Source of the DNA: Opitutus sp. | GTDB lineage: Bacteria; Verrucomicrobiota; Verrucomicrobiae; Opitutales; Opitutaceae | NCBI GenBank assembly: GCA_009695065.1 | Contig: SIBR01000034.1 | Location: 1-41,603 of the forward strand | Direction: 5' to 3' | Length of the DNA stretch: 41,603 bases | Shown: piece after piece, positions 26,001 through 35,261 of the stretch | Layout: the number at the start of each line of letters is the position of its first letter | Numbering within the stretch: position 1 is the first letter of the stretch | The notes under the pieces: model-generated | What the model was told of the DNA's origin: nothing | Database searches by the model: none | Seen by the model: the letters and a program-made list of their open reading frames with translations, nothing else | Position numbers and translations under genes: made by a program

Positions 26001-26222
26001 GGCGTTCACGAGGACTTTTCGGTGAAGGGTTTTCCCGCCGACCGCGAGACCGAATGAAGGTGGGCGGAGCGCACGGTCCACCCAATATGACGTTCGTAAA
26101 GTGAGCTCGGGACCGCCCACGCGGTCGAAACACCTTCCAAAACCAAAACGCCGGGGCCGCACTCGCGGCACCCGGCGGGGCTAACCGTCGAGTCGCTCGG
26201 GCTCACGCGATGATTTGATTAA

Positions 26223-26627
26223 TCAGGTGACCGCAATCTTGCGCGGCTTGAGCGCCTCGTGCTTCGGCAGCGAAACCCGCCGCACGCCGTCGCGCAGCTC
26301 GGCCGCAATCTTGTCGGCGTCGATCGCGTTGTCGTGCGTCAGGACCAACTCGTAGGGCGCGTCGGCGCTTTCGCTGTACATCGCGGTCCAGCCTTCCGGC
26401 TGTTTCCACGCTCGTCGGCCGACCACGCGGAACTGGCCCTCTTCGGCCGTGAGCTCGAGGCCTTCCTTTTTTACGCCGGGCAGAAAGACCGTGACCCCAT
26501 AGGCGTCCGGCGTCTCCGTGATTTCATAGGCGGACTTCACGGTCTGGACGAGATCCGGCGCACCTTTGGCCGTGGTCGTCGCCGGCTGGCGACCGAGCGA
26601 GGGAATGAGGGTATTGAGCAGAGTCAT
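26223..26627 (-). CDS. Hsp20/alpha-crystallin small heat-shock protein (second of a pair)
   Basis: A 134-residue holdase chaperone with an alpha-crystallin domain (about 30-125: YEITETPDAYGVTVFLPGVK, ELTAEEGQFRVVGRR) and a short tail KPRKIAVT carrying the I-x-V anchor. It is more divergent than its neighbour: the usual GVLTVTLPK strand is replaced by GVRRVSLPK, and there is a Trp-rich loop (WKQPEGWTAMY). It lies 56 bases downstream of the other hsp20 on the same strand, probably in one operon, and may form mixed oligomers with it. Confidence 0.9.
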   Translation of the reverse strand: MTLLNTLIPSLGRQPATTTAKGAPDLVQTVKSAYEITETPDAYGVTVFLPGVKKEGLELTAEEGQFRVVGRRAWKQPEGWTAMYSESADAPYELVLTHDNAIDADKIAAELRDGVRRVSLPKHEALKPRKIAVT

Positions 26628-26683
26628 GATGAGATGAATTGAGTGTTCGGAAATGGGATTTCTAACGTGTGCGTCGCGGCCGC

Positions 26684-27142
26684 TTACTTGACCGCCACGG
26701 TGATTTTCTTGGGCTTGGCCTCTTCGCGCTTCGGCAACGTGACGGTGAGCACACCGTTCTCATGCACCGCGGTCACCTTGTCGGCTTGGATCTCGTCCGT
26801 AATGGTTACGGAACGACTCAGTGAGAAGGCCTCACTGGCCTTGCCGTCGGCCGCGGGGACCTTGCGGGTCGCCGCGATCGTCAGGAAGCCGTCGACCATC
26901 TCGACGTTGACGTCCTCGCGGTTCACGCCAGGAAGCTCGGCGCGGACATAGGTGTTCTCCTTGTCCTCGTAGAGGTCCACCGGGAAGCGCGTGGGTGACG
27001 TCGGGCCGCCGACATCGGTGAGCGCGGTTTCAAACAAGCGGTCGATCTCGGTCTCGAGACCGGACCACGGGGAACGCGAAAAACCGCCCAGCGCGGGGGT
27101 CAGGCTGCGGAAGGTTGGATAAGTATAACGAACGAGTCTCAA
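26684..27142 (-). CDS. Hsp20/alpha-crystallin small heat-shock protein (first of a pair)
   Basis: A 152-residue ATP-independent chaperone. The start is assigned to TTG 27142 because AGGAG lies nine bases upstream and the N-terminus (MRLVRYTYPTFRSLTP) is typical; the open frame extends upstream only through unrelated sequence. The alpha-crystallin domain spans about 45-145 (FPVDLYEDKENTYVRAELPG, ENGVLTVTLPKREEAKPKKI) with the C-terminal I-x-V motif. No CIRCE element was found in the 120 bases upstream, so heat control, if any, is by another route. Confidence 0.92.
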   Translation of the reverse strand: MRLVRYTYPTFRSLTPALGGFSRSPWSGLETEIDRLFETALTDVGGPTSPTRFPVDLYEDKENTYVRAELPGVNREDVNVEMVDGFLTIAATRKVPAADGKASEAFSLSRSVTITDEIQADKVTAVHENGVLTVTLPKREEAKPKKITVAVK

Positions 27143-27490
27143 GGTATTTTTCTCCTGGGTGAATTGCACGGATGTGTGTAACGCATGATTGCAGGCACCG
27201 GACCAACCGACGGCTCGACGGCAAATGGCCTCGCCACCGCGACTTAGTTTTCCGCGTTGGAAATTCACTGTGCAGAAGCGGCGCGGAGCCGGGCGCCGGT
27301 GGGAAGATTCGGCGCGGCCGACGGCACAAACAAGGCGGGATCGATCCCTACGATTTAGTCGCGCGCGGCCAAAGTCCGCGATCGAACTCCCCTTCCCCGG
27401 CCAAGCATGCGCGGCCGAGCTCGAAATATTCCGTTCCGAGTCCGCCCTCGCCTAGTGGCTCTGATAAACCGGCCCGAACACGCACCCGTC
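27143..27490. other. intergenic region between hsp20 and the sulfatase remnant
   Basis: No gene with coding character is seen on either strand. It would have held the missing part of the sulfatase gene, but no sulfatase motif is recognisable. The last 100 bases before hsp20 must contain that gene's promoter. Confidence 0.5.
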
Positions 27491-27847
<357 letters not shown>

Positions 27848-27996
27848 CTAGCCTTGCCCAAGGCGCACGGATCCGGAAGGGGTTCAAACAAGGAAGTTAG
27901 GTCCGCCGTCAGAACCGAGCTTTATTTTCGTCCCACCCGGGTGCGCACAATGAACTCGCCAGCCTCGCGCCCTCCCCTCCCACTCTCCGGACGCGC

Positions 27997-29457
27997 ATGC
28001 CCCACTCCGCGAGCCCCGCTCACCCCCCATCCATCGGCTCGGGACCCGACCTGCCGCGCGTGCTTGGCGCTTGGAGTGCCGCCTCGATTCTCATCGGCTC
28101 CACCATTGGCAGCGGCGTCTTCGTCAAGCCAGGTGGCATCGCGCGGGAGCTGGCTTCTCCCGGCTGGATTCTGGCGTGCTGGGTCACCGCCGGCTTCCTT
28201 GCCTTGATCGGTTCGCTCGTCTTCGCCGAGCTGGGTTCCTATTTCCCGCGTTCGGGCGGCCAGTACACGTTCCTGCGCGAGTCGTTCGGGAAGCTGCCCG
28301 CCTTTCTCTTCGGGTGGACGAACCTGGCCATCATCAATTCCGCCAGCATGGCCGCGCTCGCCGTGATCTCCGCCAAGTTCCTGTTTTACCTGCTGCCCCC
28401 GGCCTGGGCGCCCGCGGCCGGCAGCCATTGGTTCGCGACCGTGCCCGTGCTCATGATCGCCGTCCTCACCTTCGTGAATGTGATCGGCGTCAAATGGGCC
28501 GCAGCCACCCAAAACATCCTGACCGCGCTGAAGCTCTCCGCGATCGGTTTCATCGTTTTCGGCCTTTTCCTCCCGGCACGGGCGAACTGGTCGAATCTCA
28601 CGCCTTTCTGGGAAATTCGCGGCAGCCCGACGTCGGCGCAGGTGCTGGCGGGTTTCAAGAGCGCGTTCCTCGCCATCTTCTGGGCGTACGACGGCTGGTA
28701 TTCCCTGAGTTTTTCCGGCGGAGAAATCCTTAATGCCCGGCGCAACATCCCGCTCGGATTTATCCTAGGGATCCTGGTCGTCATCATCGTCTATGTGGCG
28801 GCCAACGTCTCCTACCTCCTGGTCATTCCGCTGGGCGAGATGGCCAGCTATACCTCGGGCGGAGGCGTGGCGGCCGAAGCAGCGAGCAGGCTCTACGGAC
28901 CCATTGGGCTCGCGTTGCTCTCGATTGGAATCGTCGGGTCCACTTTCGGAGCCGCGAATGCCAACCTGCTCACCGGGCCGCGGCTGTCGTTCGCGATGGC
29001 CCGCGACGGACTCTTCTTTCCCATCTTCGGCAACGTCCATGCGCAGTTTCTCACTCCGTTCATCGCGATCCTGGTCCAGGGGATTCTCGGCATCGCGTAT
29101 GTTTACGCCGGCACGTTTGACCAGTTGACCGACTCCGTGGTTTTCGCGGGGTGGATTTTCTACCTGCTCGCCGTCCTCGGTGGACTTATTCTCCGGCGCA
29201 AGTTTCGCGATCGGACCGACGTCTTCCGGGCGCCCGGTTATCCGGTGCTGCCGTTGCTCTTCGTGGCTTTTGCCGCCTGGTTCGTGGTCTACAGTTTCCT
29301 CGACTCGGCCGCGCTTGCCCGTCGCTACCTCGCCGGCGATCAAGGCGCCGGGGCCAGCGTCTATCCGATTCTAGCGACGCTCCTAATTCTCGCCGGCATC
29401 CCGATCTATTTTCTCGTCAAGCGGCTGAATGCCAGACGAGAGCACAGCACCAAATAG
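27997..29457 (+). CDS. APC-superfamily amino acid permease (LAT-like)
   Basis: A 486-residue inner-membrane transporter with twelve predicted helices. Family landmarks are the substrate-binding loop of helix 1 (SILIGSTIGSGVFVKPGGIA), YFPRSGGQYTFLRESFG at helices 2-3, the helix 6 segment FWAYDGWYSLSFSGGEI and ARDGLFFPIFGNVH. It exchanges or takes up amino acids; specificity is not visible. The start ATG 27997 has a Pro/Ser-rich cytoplasmic leader. It is followed by REP-like palindromes and, 275 bases on, by the PatB/MalY-type lyase, so a shared amino-acid theme is possible but not proven. Confidence 0.93.
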   Translation: MPHSASPAHPPSIGSGPDLPRVLGAWSAASILIGSTIGSGVFVKPGGIARELASPGWILACWVTAGFLALIGSLVFAELGSYFPRSGGQYTFLRESFGKLPAFLFGWTNLAIINSASMAALAVISAKFLFYLLPPAWAPAAGSHWFATVPVLMIAVLTFVNVIGVKWAAATQNILTALKLSAIGFIVFGLFLPARANWSNLTPFWEIRGSPTSAQVLAGFKSAFLAIFWAYDGWYSLSFSGGEILNARRNIPLGFILGILVVIIVYVAANVSYLLVIPLGEMASYTSGGGVAAEAASRLYGPIGLALLSIGIVGSTFGAANANLLTGPRLSFAMARDGLFFPIFGNVHAQFLTPFIAILVQGILGIAYVYAGTFDQLTDSVVFAGWIFYLLAVLGGLILRRKFRDRTDVFRAPGYPVLPLLFVAFAAWFVVYSFLDSAALARRYLAGDQGAGASVYPILATLLILAGIPIYFLVKRLNARREHSTK

Positions 29458-29470
29458 CGCCCGTGCTTGT

Positions 29471-29536
29471 AGTCCCGCCTTTAGGCGGAATCCGAGCGGT
29501 TCAATTCTTCCGTCCCGCGGCGCGGGACGGAACTAC
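29471..29536. repeat. REP-like palindrome pair after the permease gene
   Basis: Two hairpins stand close together: CCGCC-TTTA-GGCGG (29475-29488) and a perfect 12-bp stem around base 29520 (29508-29519 with 29521-29532). The sequence around both begins or ends in GTAGT/ACTAC, as if two copies of one element face each other. No U-run follows either one. Confidence 0.65.
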
Positions 29537-29732
29537 CAACAACCGGTTTCATTCTGTCCGACCCAAAATGCTTTTGGGATGGACGCCTCATTGATCCGGC
29601 TGACTGCCACGCGAAAAAGTGACCGACTGACTCAACGCCCTCCGCCGTCCGCTTGCCCCGCGGAAGGGATTATGCCGGTAATAGTTCGTGCCGGACCGCA
29701 CGGAACGTGGTCTGATTCGTTTTCCTTTCATC

Positions 29733-30887
29733 ATGACCTTTGATTTTGACACGCCCGTCGTCCGCGCCGGAACCGACTCGCAGAAATGGCAGAAGTACGC
29801 AGGCCGCGATGTGCTGCCCCTGTGGGTGGCCGACATGGATTTCAAGTCGTCCCCGGCGATCATCGAGGCCCTGCGCCAGCGCGTAGAGCACGGGGTCTTC
29901 GGCTACGCCCGGCCCGTGAAGTCCACGGTCGAAGCCGTCGTCGAGGCTATGGCTCAACGCTACGGCTGGGCAATCGATCCCTCGTGGCTCGTCTGGCTGC
30001 CCGGTCTCGTGGTCGGCCTCAACGTCACGGCCCAGGCCTTCGCCCAACCCGGCGAAGAAGTGCTGACCATAACGCCGGTGTATCCCCCCTTCATGAGCGC
30101 GCCAAAAAACAGTGCGCGCGTTTCCACCGCGGTGGCTTCGCTCCTGCAAGACGGAACGTGGACGGTCGATTGGGAGTCGCTCGAAAAGGCCGTCACGCCG
30201 CGCACGAAACTGTTCTATCTCTGCAACCCGCACAACCCGCTCGCCAAGGTCTGGCGGCGTGACGAGCTCACGCGCCTCGCCGAGTTCTGCGTCCGCCACA
30301 ATCTGATCCTCTGCTCGGACGAAATTCACTGCGATCTCATCCTCGATCCGGCGCTGCCGCACATTCCCTCCGCCCTGCTTTCGCCCGAAATCGCGGTGCG
30401 CACCATCACGCTTATGGCGCCGAGCAAGACCTATAACGTGCCGGGACTCGGGACCTCACTCGCCATCATCCCCGATCGCGCGCTCCGGGCCCGGTTTGCC
30501 CGCGCTTCGGCCGGCATCGTCGCCGAGGTCACGTGCCTGGGCTTTACCACCTGCGAGGCGGCCTATCGCGGCAGCGAGCTGTGGCGCCAGGCGCTGCTCG
30601 CGTACCTACGCGGCAACCGGGATTTTCTGCTGGCGGCGCTGACGCGCGAACTCCCCGGCGTGCGGGTGGAGGCTCCGGTCGAGGCCACATATCTGATGTG
30701 GCTGGACGTCACGGCCTTGGGTTTGGATCAACCCGTGCCCCACTTTGAAAAACACGGCGTTGGCCTCTACGATGGCGCCGTGTTCGGCGCGCCCCCCGGC
30801 TCGCACGTCCGGCTGAATTTCGGCTGCACCCGGGCGATGCTGGTGGAAACGGTCCGGCGGATGAAGGTGGCGCTCGCGGCACGGTAA
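29733..30887 (+). CDS. MalY/PatB-type PLP-dependent C-S lyase/aminotransferase
   Basis: A 384-residue fold-type I PLP enzyme starting at ATG 29733 (MTFDFDTPVVRAGTDSQKW). Hallmarks are the N-terminal PLWVADMDF, the PVYPPF loop (about residue 110), LCNPHNPLAKVW, SDEIHCDLIL and the PLP Lys in LMAPSKTYNVPGL. The family cleaves cystathionine or other cysteine S-conjugates (beta-lyase) and can transaminate. The usual NPHNP-x-G-R is NPHNPLAKV here, a mild deviation. It is monocistronic; a large palindromic element follows. Confidence 0.92.
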   Translation: MTFDFDTPVVRAGTDSQKWQKYAGRDVLPLWVADMDFKSSPAIIEALRQRVEHGVFGYARPVKSTVEAVVEAMAQRYGWAIDPSWLVWLPGLVVGLNVTAQAFAQPGEEVLTITPVYPPFMSAPKNSARVSTAVASLLQDGTWTVDWESLEKAVTPRTKLFYLCNPHNPLAKVWRRDELTRLAEFCVRHNLILCSDEIHCDLILDPALPHIPSALLSPEIAVRTITLMAPSKTYNVPGLGTSLAIIPDRALRARFARASAGIVAEVTCLGFTTCEAAYRGSELWRQALLAYLRGNRDFLLAALTRELPGVRVEAPVEATYLMWLDVTALGLDQPVPHFEKHGVGLYDGAVFGAPPGSHVRLNFGCTRAMLVETVRRMKVALAAR

Positions 30888-30935
30888 TTCCGCGGTGGAT
30901 AGTGGAGGGCCGAGCTCCGTCGAGGCCGATTCTCA

Positions 30936-31079
30936 GAGGGCGTCTAAAAGGGTCCCTTGATTGTCATTCTGAGCGCAGCGAAGAATCCAGCAGGAGGTTC
31001 GCATCCACGGAGGCGAGGCGTAAATCCAACTGGATTCTTCGCTGCGCTCAGAATGACAGGCCTTTTTAGACACCCTTTT
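30936..31079. repeat. large palindromic interspersed element (29-bp perfect arms)
   Basis: The perfect inverted arms at 30962-30990 and 31030-31058 (29 bases each, starting TGTCATTCTGAGCGCAGCG) enclose 39 bases. Outer arms with GTCTAAAA-type sequence (about 30936-30957 and 31059-31079) extend the symmetry imperfectly. The arms translate as VILSAAKNP and FFAALRMT, phrases I know from interspersed palindromic repeats in many bacterial genomes. It ends 123 bases before the dus start. Confidence 0.85.
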
Positions 31080-31201
31080 AGATTAACGCATTTACGGCCT
31101 CGGCGGAGCTCGGCCATCCATTGGCAATGCGCAACCGAAACTTGGACGGTGCGACCCCAAGACTTGCCGCCCCGGGCAGGGGGAGCGTATCGTGCCCCTT
31201 C

Positions 31202-32314
31202 ATGCGTCTTGGGCCTTACGAGCTTTCCTCGAACCTTTTCCTGTCGCCCCTCGCGGGCTACACGAACCTGCCCATGCGCCTGACGGTGCGGGAACTCGGC
31301 GGGCTGGCCTGGGCCACGACCGATCTCGTCAACGCCCGCTCGCTGCTCGAACGCAATCCGACCGCGCTCAAACTCGTGGCCTCCGCTCCCGCAGACCGCC
31401 CACTCTCCATCCAGCTTTTCGGTAGCGCGCCCGAGGAGATGCGCGACGCCGCGGTGCTGTGCCAGGAACTCGGCGCCGAGTCCGTCGACATCAACATGGG
31501 CTGCCCCGTGAAGAAGGTCGTCAAGATCGGCGGTGGCTCGGCGATGATGACCGAACTCGACAAGACCGCCGCCCTGGTGCGCGGGATGATCGCCGCGGTG
31601 AAAATTCCCGTGACCGCGAAGATGCGGCTCGGCTGGGACGACGACAACCTCACCGCGCCGGATCTTGCCCGCGAGCTCGAGGACGCCGGCGTCGCGGCGA
31701 TTTTCGTGCACGGCCGCACGCGCGCCCAGGGGTTTTCCGGCCGCGTTAATCTCGCGGGCATCCGGGCCGTGGTCGAGGCCGTCACCCGCATCCCCGTGAT
31801 CGGCAACGGCGACGTCACCACGCCCGAAGCCGCGAAACACATGCGCGACGAGACGGGCTGTACCGGCGTGAGCATCGGCCGCGGCGCATTTTACGATCCA
31901 TGGATTTTCCGGCGGACGCACCATTACCTAAGCACCGGCGAACTGCTGGCCGAGCCGACCTTTGAAGAACGGGTCGCCGTGATGCGCCGGCATTTCGAGC
32001 GCTACTGCGAGTTCTACGGCGAGCCCTATGGCTGCCGGCTCTTCCGCAAGGTTGCGCCCTGGTACGCCAAGCGCTTCGGCCCGGCGAAGCCCTTCAAGCA
32101 GCGCATCATCACCATGCGTTCGCGCGCGGACTTCGAGGCGGCGATCGCGGAACACATCCATTGGCGCGCCCAGTTCTGTGACGCCCGCGGCGAGTTGCTC
32201 GCAAAGTACGCGCCGGTGCCCCTGATGGCGTCCTTCATGCGCGAGCCGGGTTTGGGCGACGCCCTGGAGCGCGACGCGATTCCGGTGCCCAAGGGCCCCG
32301 TGGAGGTCTGGTGA
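31202..32314 (+). CDS. dus: tRNA-dihydrouridine synthase
   Basis: A 370-residue FMN enzyme that reduces uridines of the tRNA D-loop. Landmarks are LFLSPLAGYTNLPMRL (N-terminal FMN loop), VDINMGCPVKKVVKIGGGSA with the catalytic Cys, KMRLGWDDDN, IFVHGRTRAQGFSG, PVIGNGDVTTPEAAKHM and GVSIGRGAFYDPWIF, followed by the helical tRNA-binding domain (about 260-370). It is closest to the DusB type by overall order, but I do not assign a subfamily firmly. The start ATG 31202 is chosen because conserved sequence begins at once (MRLGPYELSSNLF). Its 3' end converges on the Pro/Ala-rich gene. Confidence 0.93.
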   Translation: MRLGPYELSSNLFLSPLAGYTNLPMRLTVRELGGLAWATTDLVNARSLLERNPTALKLVASAPADRPLSIQLFGSAPEEMRDAAVLCQELGAESVDINMGCPVKKVVKIGGGSAMMTELDKTAALVRGMIAAVKIPVTAKMRLGWDDDNLTAPDLARELEDAGVAAIFVHGRTRAQGFSGRVNLAGIRAVVEAVTRIPVIGNGDVTTPEAAKHMRDETGCTGVSIGRGAFYDPWIFRRTHHYLSTGELLAEPTFEERVAVMRRHFERYCEFYGEPYGCRLFRKVAPWYAKRFGPAKPFKQRIITMRSRADFEAAIAEHIHWRAQFCDARGELLAKYAPVPLMASFMREPGLGDALERDAIPVPKGPVEVW

Positions 32315-33668
32315 ACATGTCTCGCGCGCACCCCGGCATCCGGCCGTTGATGAACGCCCGCGACGGTGTGCCCTGAAGCACGCCACTAATCTTGGCGTTG
32401 GCGACAAAAGATCGAAACGCGGGACTCGCCTCGGCCCCGGCGTCGAGCTCGGTTGTCGCCGACAATCCGGGCGCAACCGACGCCACCGTCGACGTCATCT
32501 TGGTCGCACTGGCACCAGGGCTGGCCGAGGCCGACGGATTGACTGCGACTTTGTTGGCCGGGCTATCACTCGAAACGGCGTCCGGCGACTTGGCGGCGGC
32601 GTTCACCGGAGCCGGCGCAGCCGGGCTTGAAGTGGCTGATGGCGTCGCGGGTGCTGCCGCCGTCGCTGGCGCCGTTTTTGGCGCAACGGGAGCGCGCTTC
32701 GGGCGACGACCACCGGGGGCGGTGGCGCCATGAATTTTTTCCAAAAAAATCCGCCGCCCAAGACGACAACGGCCGCCACGCCGGGACCGATGAGGACGAC
32801 CTTCTGATTTCGCTTCGGCAGGACCGGCGCGGGGCGTTCTTGCTCGGCGACTTCGCCGGAAAAATTGCCGATGGGAATCGGCGGCGCCGTCGAGCCGCTT
32901 TTCGGCTGGGCGACGACTGGAAAAGGTGGCCGCGAACCGGCCGGCGGAACAGGCACCGGAGGACGCGTGCCAGCCGGCGGCGCCCCAGCCGGCGGGGGAG
33001 GCGGAGCTGCACCACCCGCAGGTGGTGGCGGGGCGGGGACCTTGGGCTTAAGTTTGAACTTTTCCGCTTCCGCCGGCGCACCCGCAGGCGGAGCGCTCGG
33101 CGGGGGAGCGGGAGGGGCGGCCGGCGCAACAGCTGCCTCGGCCGGCGGCACCGCAATCGGGGGCCGGGACTGGCTGGGAGCTGGCGGCGGAACCGTGGCC
33201 GCAGGCTCGGACGGTGCCGGAGCGGCTTCAACCGGAGCCGCAGCAGGAGGTGCGGCGGGGGCTGGAGGCGTGAGCCGCGCTTTCAGCCGGATTTTCGGCG
33301 CGCCTCCCGCCTCGGCAGGCGGCGGCACGGCGACCACCGGAGCCTCCGGCGGTGGGACAACCGGCGCGGGTGGCGGCGGTTCCACGACCGGAGCTGCGGC
33401 GACGGGTTCGGGTGCAGGTGCCGGAGCCTCGGGAGCAGGCGTGGTCGCGGCCGCCGGGGCCGGAGCCTCGGTCATGAGCCGGGGCTTGAAGCGGATTTTG
33501 GGCGCAGCCGGCGGAGCGGCCGCCGGAGCCGATGGAGTTGCCTCACCCCCCGTGGACGCAGGAGGCGTGATCTCCGGTGCCGGTGCGGCCGGTGCCGGTC
33601 GCCTCGGGCGGCTTCAAGCGCGGTTTAAGGCGCAGGGCCGCAGGCGGGGGCGTTTGCGCTTTGCTCAT
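32235..33668 (-). pseudogene. Pro/Ala-rich single-span membrane protein with repeated basic motif, frameshifted
   Basis: The reading continues through three frames from ATG 33668. A long Pro/Ala/Val-rich region holds four copies of a basic motif spaced along it: LRLKPRLKPP, KIRFKPRL, KIRLKARL and KFKLKPKV. Then come a membrane helix (VVLIGPGVAAVVVLGGGFFW), a low-complexity Ala/Pro/Ser linker and a C-terminal piece SFVANAKISGVLQGTPSRAF ending near INGR. Shifts lie near 33605 and 32695, both in GC repeats. The C-terminal domain seems cut short where the gene meets dus; beyond about 32315 the frame is only antisense to dus. Function unknown. It could be a real gene with sequencing errors in low-complexity DNA. 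Confidence 0.6.
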
Positions 33669-33874
33669 AAAGGAAAGCAGAAGCAATATTTTCGGACAGC
33701 GCGAAACCAAAAAACCGCCTGACCCCAACTTTCCCATCCCCGTCCGCCGCCGGATCCCCGGCGAAATCCCCCGCGGACGGCTAGGCGCCGCGGGACTTCC
33801 TGGAAAAAGGGAACCCAAAAGATTCACTCGCGGTCCGCCCGCAGCCCATCCACGATCGCTGCCCGATTTCCCAC

Positions 33875-34129
33875 ATGATCAAATCCCTGCTTCTGACCTG
33901 TCTCGTGCTCGCCGTCTCGCCCGGTTGCGCGCTTATGAAAAAAGGCCCGAAGCTGAAGGACAGCTCGGCGATCTCCACCGAAGTCGCGGAAAATTTTCAC
34001 AAGCGCTGGGTGGATAAGCGCTCCGCCGATCTCGTCGCGCAGGGCACGGTCGCCGAGGCGGCCCGCACCCAGGCCGAAGCCGATTTTCGCGAGCGCTACG
34101 ATTTTTCCCCGCTGCCGGCCAAGAGGTGA
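33875..34129 (+). CDS. small predicted lipoprotein
   Basis: An 84-residue protein with a lipoprotein signal (MIKSLLLTCLVLAVSPGCAL, lipobox SPGC, Cys at about residue 18) and a short charged mature part (KKGPKLKDSSAISTEVAENF, then ERYDFSPLP at the end). It is probably anchored in the inner or outer membrane facing the periplasm. I do not recognise a family. It is followed after 24 bases by rarD on the same strand and may be co-transcribed with it. Confidence 0.75.
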   Translation: MIKSLLLTCLVLAVSPGCALMKKGPKLKDSSAISTEVAENFHKRWVDKRSADLVAQGTVAEAARTQAEADFRERYDFSPLPAKR

Positions 34130-34153
34130 CGGGTGCCTCCCTCCTGTTGACGC

Positions 34154-35116
34154 GTGAGCCGCGGTGAGGCGAAGGTCTCCCCTGTGTCTTCGTCCCGCCA
34201 GCCCATCGCCGCACCGCTGGCGCCTTCCGCCGCATCCTCGGCCCGGACTGGCGCGCTGGCCGCCGCGCTCTGCTACTTTCTGTGGGGCCTCGTTCCGCTC
34301 TACTGGAAACAGCTCGGCGGGATCAACGCCCTCGAACTCATCGCCCATCGGTGCGCCTGGTCGCTGCTTTTTGTACTGGTCTTGGTCCACGCCCAAGGCG
34401 GGTTCAGCGCGGTGCTCGACGCGCTCCGCACCAAGCGCTCATTCGCCATCAACCTGGCGAGCTCGGTCCTGTTGACGACCAACTGGCTGGGCTACGTGTG
34501 GGGCGTCAACCATGGCCTGGTCGTCGAATGCAGTCTGGGTTATTTTCTGGTCCCCCTGGTCAACGTCGCCGCCGGCCGCTTCGTGCTGCAGGAACATTTG
34601 CGCCGCGTCCAATGGATCGCGATCGCCTGCGCCGCCCTTGGCGTGGCCGTGATGATCGCCCAGCTCGGCCGGCCGCCGTGGCTCGCCCTTTTTCTCGCAG
34701 TCACCTGGGGCGGCTACGGTCTCATGCGCAAACAGTCGCACCTCGGCTCGCTCACCGGCCTGACCGTTGAGACCCTGCTGCTGACCCCGCTCGCCCTCGC
34801 CTTCCTGTTCTGGCAACACCACACTGGCGAAGGCGCGCTCGGCCGGGTCGATACTCGGACCCATCTGCTGCTGCTGAGCGCTGGCATCATCACGGCCACG
34901 CCGCTGCTGCTTTTTGCCTACGGCGCGCAGCGCATCCGGATGGCGACCATGGGACTGCTGCAATTCATCGCCCCGACCGTGCAATTGATCATTGCGGTGT
35001 GGGTTTACCACGAGCCCTTCGCCCGTTCGCGCGCCCTCGGGTTTGTCTGCATTTGGGTCGGACTCGCCCTCTATGCGACGGACAACGTGATCGCCTACCG
35101 CCGCACGACGGCGTAA
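34154..35116 (+). CDS. rarD: RarD-like EamA-family permease
   Basis: About 310-320 residues with ten membrane helices and the RarD subfamily landmarks: ALCYFLWGLVPLYWKQL, ELIAHRCAWSLLFV, TTNWLGYVWGVNHG, LGYFLVPLVNV, GLMRKQSHLGSLTGL and TMGLLQFIAPTVQLIIA. The frame opens at GTG 34154; another GTG ten codons further (34184) is equally plausible because the first 25 residues are not conserved. RarD was named for chloramphenicol sensitivity, but the transported compound is unsettled. A second, broken EamA gene lies at the left edge of the window. Confidence 0.92.
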   Translation: MSRGEAKVSPVSSSRQPIAAPLAPSAASSARTGALAAALCYFLWGLVPLYWKQLGGINALELIAHRCAWSLLFVLVLVHAQGGFSAVLDALRTKRSFAINLASSVLLTTNWLGYVWGVNHGLVVECSLGYFLVPLVNVAAGRFVLQEHLRRVQWIAIACAALGVAVMIAQLGRPPWLALFLAVTWGGYGLMRKQSHLGSLTGLTVETLLLTPLALAFLFWQHHTGEGALGRVDTRTHLLLLSAGIITATPLLLFAYGAQRIRMATMGLLQFIAPTVQLIIAVWVYHEPFARSRALGFVCIWVGLALYATDNVIAYRRTTA

Positions 35117-35261
35117 GTCCGAGCCAAAGCAGCCCGCGATTGCGACCGGACGATTTCGCGGAATGGAGGGCCGCAGGCCGTTCGGATCGACCATGGGCGC
35201 ATCTCAGCTCGGGGTTTGGCTCGACGACCTACCTGAGCACTGCAAGTTTGCCCCTCCCCCC

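Noticed and set aside
27143..27260. CIRCE heat-shock operator upstream of hsp20
   Set aside because: No TTAGCACTC inverted pair was found on either strand.
30944..31924. minus-strand frame opposite dus
   Set aside because: It is antisense to a clear Dus protein; its C-terminus is only the translated palindromic repeat (ILSAAKNP, FFAALRMT).
32865..33722. Gly/Ala-rich plus-strand frame
   Set aside because: It is the antisense of the Pro/Ala-rich gene; Gly/Ala composition is what Pro/Ala codons give on the other strand, and no structural motif is present.
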